Shown here in pieces: positions 62,710-64,000 of a stretch of DNA of 64,000 bases. The notes beneath the pieces are model-generated. The model was not told the DNA's origin. It was given only the letters and a program-made list of their open reading frames with translations, and searched no databases. The stretch covers positions 1,411,501-1,475,500 of the forward strand of contig NZ_AP017378.1 in NCBI RefSeq assembly GCF_003966735.1, given 5' to 3'. The position numbers were made by a program, and so were the translations under genes. Origin of the DNA: Desulfovibrio ferrophilus (GTDB taxonomy: Bacteria; Desulfobacterota; Desulfovibrionia; Desulfovibrionales; Desulfovibrionaceae). The first letter of the stretch is position 1, and every line of letters starts with the position of its first letter.

Positions 62710-63204
62710 CTAGAACGGTACGTCGTCCATACCCGAAGCTTCGGAAGGGAACGCGGGGCCGAGGTCATCGTCCTGCTGCTGGGGCTGGGGAGCAGCCTGT
62801 TGCTGCGGACGACCGCCGCCGCCCTGAGGAGCAGCCTGCTGACGCGGGGCGTCATAGCCACCCTGCGAAGCACCTTTGGGATCCAGGAACTGCACACGCT
62901 GAGCCTTGATCTCGGTGGTGTAGCGAGTGGCACCGTTCTGATCTTCCCACTGGCGGGTCTGGAGGCCACCTTCAACATAGGCCATGCTGCCCTTGTGCAG
63001 GTAGTTGGCCACAGGCTCAGCCTGCTTGCCGAAAACCACAACGCGATGCCATTCGGTGCGCTCAACCATATTGCCATCCTGGCCGCGATACGACTCGTCA
63101 GTAGCCATGCGGAAGTTAGCCACAGGCTGACCATTCTGAGTGTAACGAAGCTCGGGGTCGATCCCGAGGCGGCCGATGAGCATCACTTTATTCAAAGAAG
63201 CCAT
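62710..63204 (-). CDS. ssb: Single-stranded DNA-binding protein
   Basis: 164 residues. OB-fold core: [64 protein letters not shown]. The Gln/Gly/Pro-rich linker is followed by the acidic protein-docking tail ending DDVPF. It coats single-stranded DNA in replication and repair. Full family length; good site before ATG. Confidence 0.96.
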   Translation of the reverse strand: MASLNKVMLIGRLGIDPELRYTQNGQPVANFRMATDESYRGQDGNMVERTEWHRVVVFGKQAEPVANYLHKGSMAYVEGGLQTRQWEDQNGATRYTTEIKAQRVQFLDPKGASQGGYDAPRQQAAPQGGGGRPQQQAAPQPQQQDDDLGPAFPSEASGMDDVPF

Positions 63205-63224
63205 GGAATTCTCCTGTTCAAAAT

Positions 63225-63605
63225 TTATTCAGGTGGAGATACGACAAAAGGACGCTCGGGGGCAAGCTTTTCAAGCTCCCTGAGTTTCTCCTCAAGCCGC
63301 TGGGCAAGACTCTCGGCCTCGGACGGTTTCCAATCAGCCAGAGCAGTTTCCAGCCCCGTCTTGAGCGCTGCGGCTTCTTCCAGCCCCGGTCCCAGGTCCT
63401 GCTTCACGCCTGCATCGTCAATGACGAAACGCAGACGATCGTACAAGGTGGTCACCAGCTCCAGCACTCCCCGCTTCTCCATGGCCGGGCCAGCCACTTC
63501 GGCTCGATGCGGCCAAGCCAGGGCAGACAATCGGGGCAGCGCCTGTTCCACATCCTCGGGACTATAGGTCTGAGCCATAACCCGGATTTGCAGCAGTCTG
63601 GCCAT
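63225..63605 (-). CDS. Conserved hypothetical protein, helical
   Basis: 126 residues, mostly helical: [26 protein letters not shown] at the start, then [20 protein letters not shown] and a long coiled-coil region [18 protein letters not shown]. No catalytic motif. It begins immediately after the stop of the upstream gene (63606) and ends 20 bases before ssb, so the three are likely cotranscribed. Not recognised. Confidence 0.65.
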   Translation of the reverse strand: MARLLQIRVMAQTYSPEDVEQALPRLSALAWPHRAEVAGPAMEKRGVLELVTTLYDRLRFVIDDAGVKQDLGPGLEEAAALKTGLETALADWKPSEAESLAQRLEEKLRELEKLAPERPFVVSPPE

Positions 63606-64000
63606 CTAGTCGCGCTCTTCCCATTCACTCTGAACGCGGCTGACCACGTCCTGAATCAATGACAGCTGATCCTCGGGGCAAACGCCAATCAATGGTGTCC
63701 CAGCCTCGATGCTCTCGTTGTGCTTGAAATACACGGCGTAGATCATGCCTTCGGGGCCGCTATAGACAAGTGGAGCCTCGCGCTTCATGCGCGAAACAAT
63801 AAACAACTCCATCCCGTCGTGTACCTTTACGGACTGCGGGCCTGAGGCCTTGATCTTGGTGTCCACCTCGGGGAAGAAATAGTACTTGGCCTGCTCGGGA
63901 GCATTGAACAGGTACAGAGTCTTCTTGAGGATGGCCTCGATAACCTCATCCTTGGTCAGATAATGTCGAATGGTCGCCAACAGCGTCCCGGCCTCGACAA
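63606..64000 (-). CDS. Hypothetical protein with biotinyl/lipoyl-like barrel, N-terminus outside the window
   Basis: The frame remains open to the window edge; the only in-window start (TTG 63980) lacks a ribosome binding site, so the 5' end is missing. About 131 residues are visible. SVKVHDGMELFIVSRMKREAPLVYSG followed by GMIYAVYFKHNESIEAGTPLIGV resembles the biotinyl/lipoyl-attachment fold, with Met-Lys in the place of the attachment AMKM but flanked by Arg. Modification is uncertain. Directly abuts the next gene. Confidence 0.55.
   Translation of the reverse strand, partial: VEAGTLLATIRHYLTKDEVIEAILKKTLYLFNAPEQAKYYFFPEVDTKIKASGPQSVKVHDGMELFIVSRMKREAPLVYSGPEGMIYAVYFKHNESIEAGTPLIGVCPEDQLSLIQDVVSRVQSEWEERD

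Overview
The window reads as chromosomal DNA of a sulfate-reducing bacterium of the Desulfovibrio type (Desulfovibrionales). This rests on gene content: a selenocysteine formate dehydrogenase with FdhE and an FmdE/MoeA fusion, a hemerythrin-tailed chemoreceptor, a YeiH-type sulfur-anion transporter, a KamA/ATP-grasp operon, and GC-rich codons with short overlapping operons. No rRNA, tRNA, CRISPR, insertion sequence or prophage was seen. Both ends cut genes (a divergent polysaccharide deacetylase at the left, a barrel-sandwich-like protein at the right).

Left part (1-18 kb): a three-gene ABC importer, ndk-proC, a convergent bifunctional (p)ppGpp synthetase/hydrolase behind an oligopeptide-type binding protein, a large SWIM-SNF2 helicase, a long YeiH-family transporter behind a textbook sigma-54 promoter, and the pabA-pabB-pabC cluster for p-aminobenzoate. 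A 124-bp imperfect palindrome separates proC from rel.

Middle part (18-43 kb): biotin genes as two convergent operons (bioA-bioD against bioF-esterase-bioC, no bioB), a PilJ-type/hemerythrin chemoreceptor, an archaeal-type ornithine cyclodeaminase-like protein, a receiver-TPR protein, a hybrid histidine kinase, carbamate kinase with a cyclic-2,3-bisphosphoglycerate-synthetase-like P-loop protein, a CDF metal transporter, a tandem glycine riboswitch with no gene behind it, a LacI-regulated ABC importer with a metallophosphoesterase, and a Cache chemoreceptor. One ABC subunit is a permease-ATPase fusion with a ribosome binding site and ATG inside it, exactly at the junction.

Right part (44-64 kb): the formate dehydrogenase operon (fmdE/moeA fusion, fdhA with in-frame TGA, fdhB, fdhE, small lipoprotein) faces a ModE-like DNA-binding protein. 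Then comes the most interesting stretch, about 51.4-62.6 kb. An eight-gene minus-strand operon holds two small OB-like proteins, a lysine 2,3-aminomutase, two D-Ala-D-Ala-ligase-like ATP-grasp enzymes, a GNAT acetyltransferase, CheW and UspA, with a RimK/RimZ pair behind its terminator. It is divergent from a sigma-54 activator. Sigma-54-type -24/-12 sequences lie before the operon, before the acyltransferase gene after the activator, and (perfect match) before an OB-protein/DksA-like pair further on. I infer one sigma-54 regulon that makes an acetylated, beta-lysine-containing small peptide or conjugate, possibly an osmolyte, plus surface and transcriptional responses. The window ends with ssb and two hypothetical genes.
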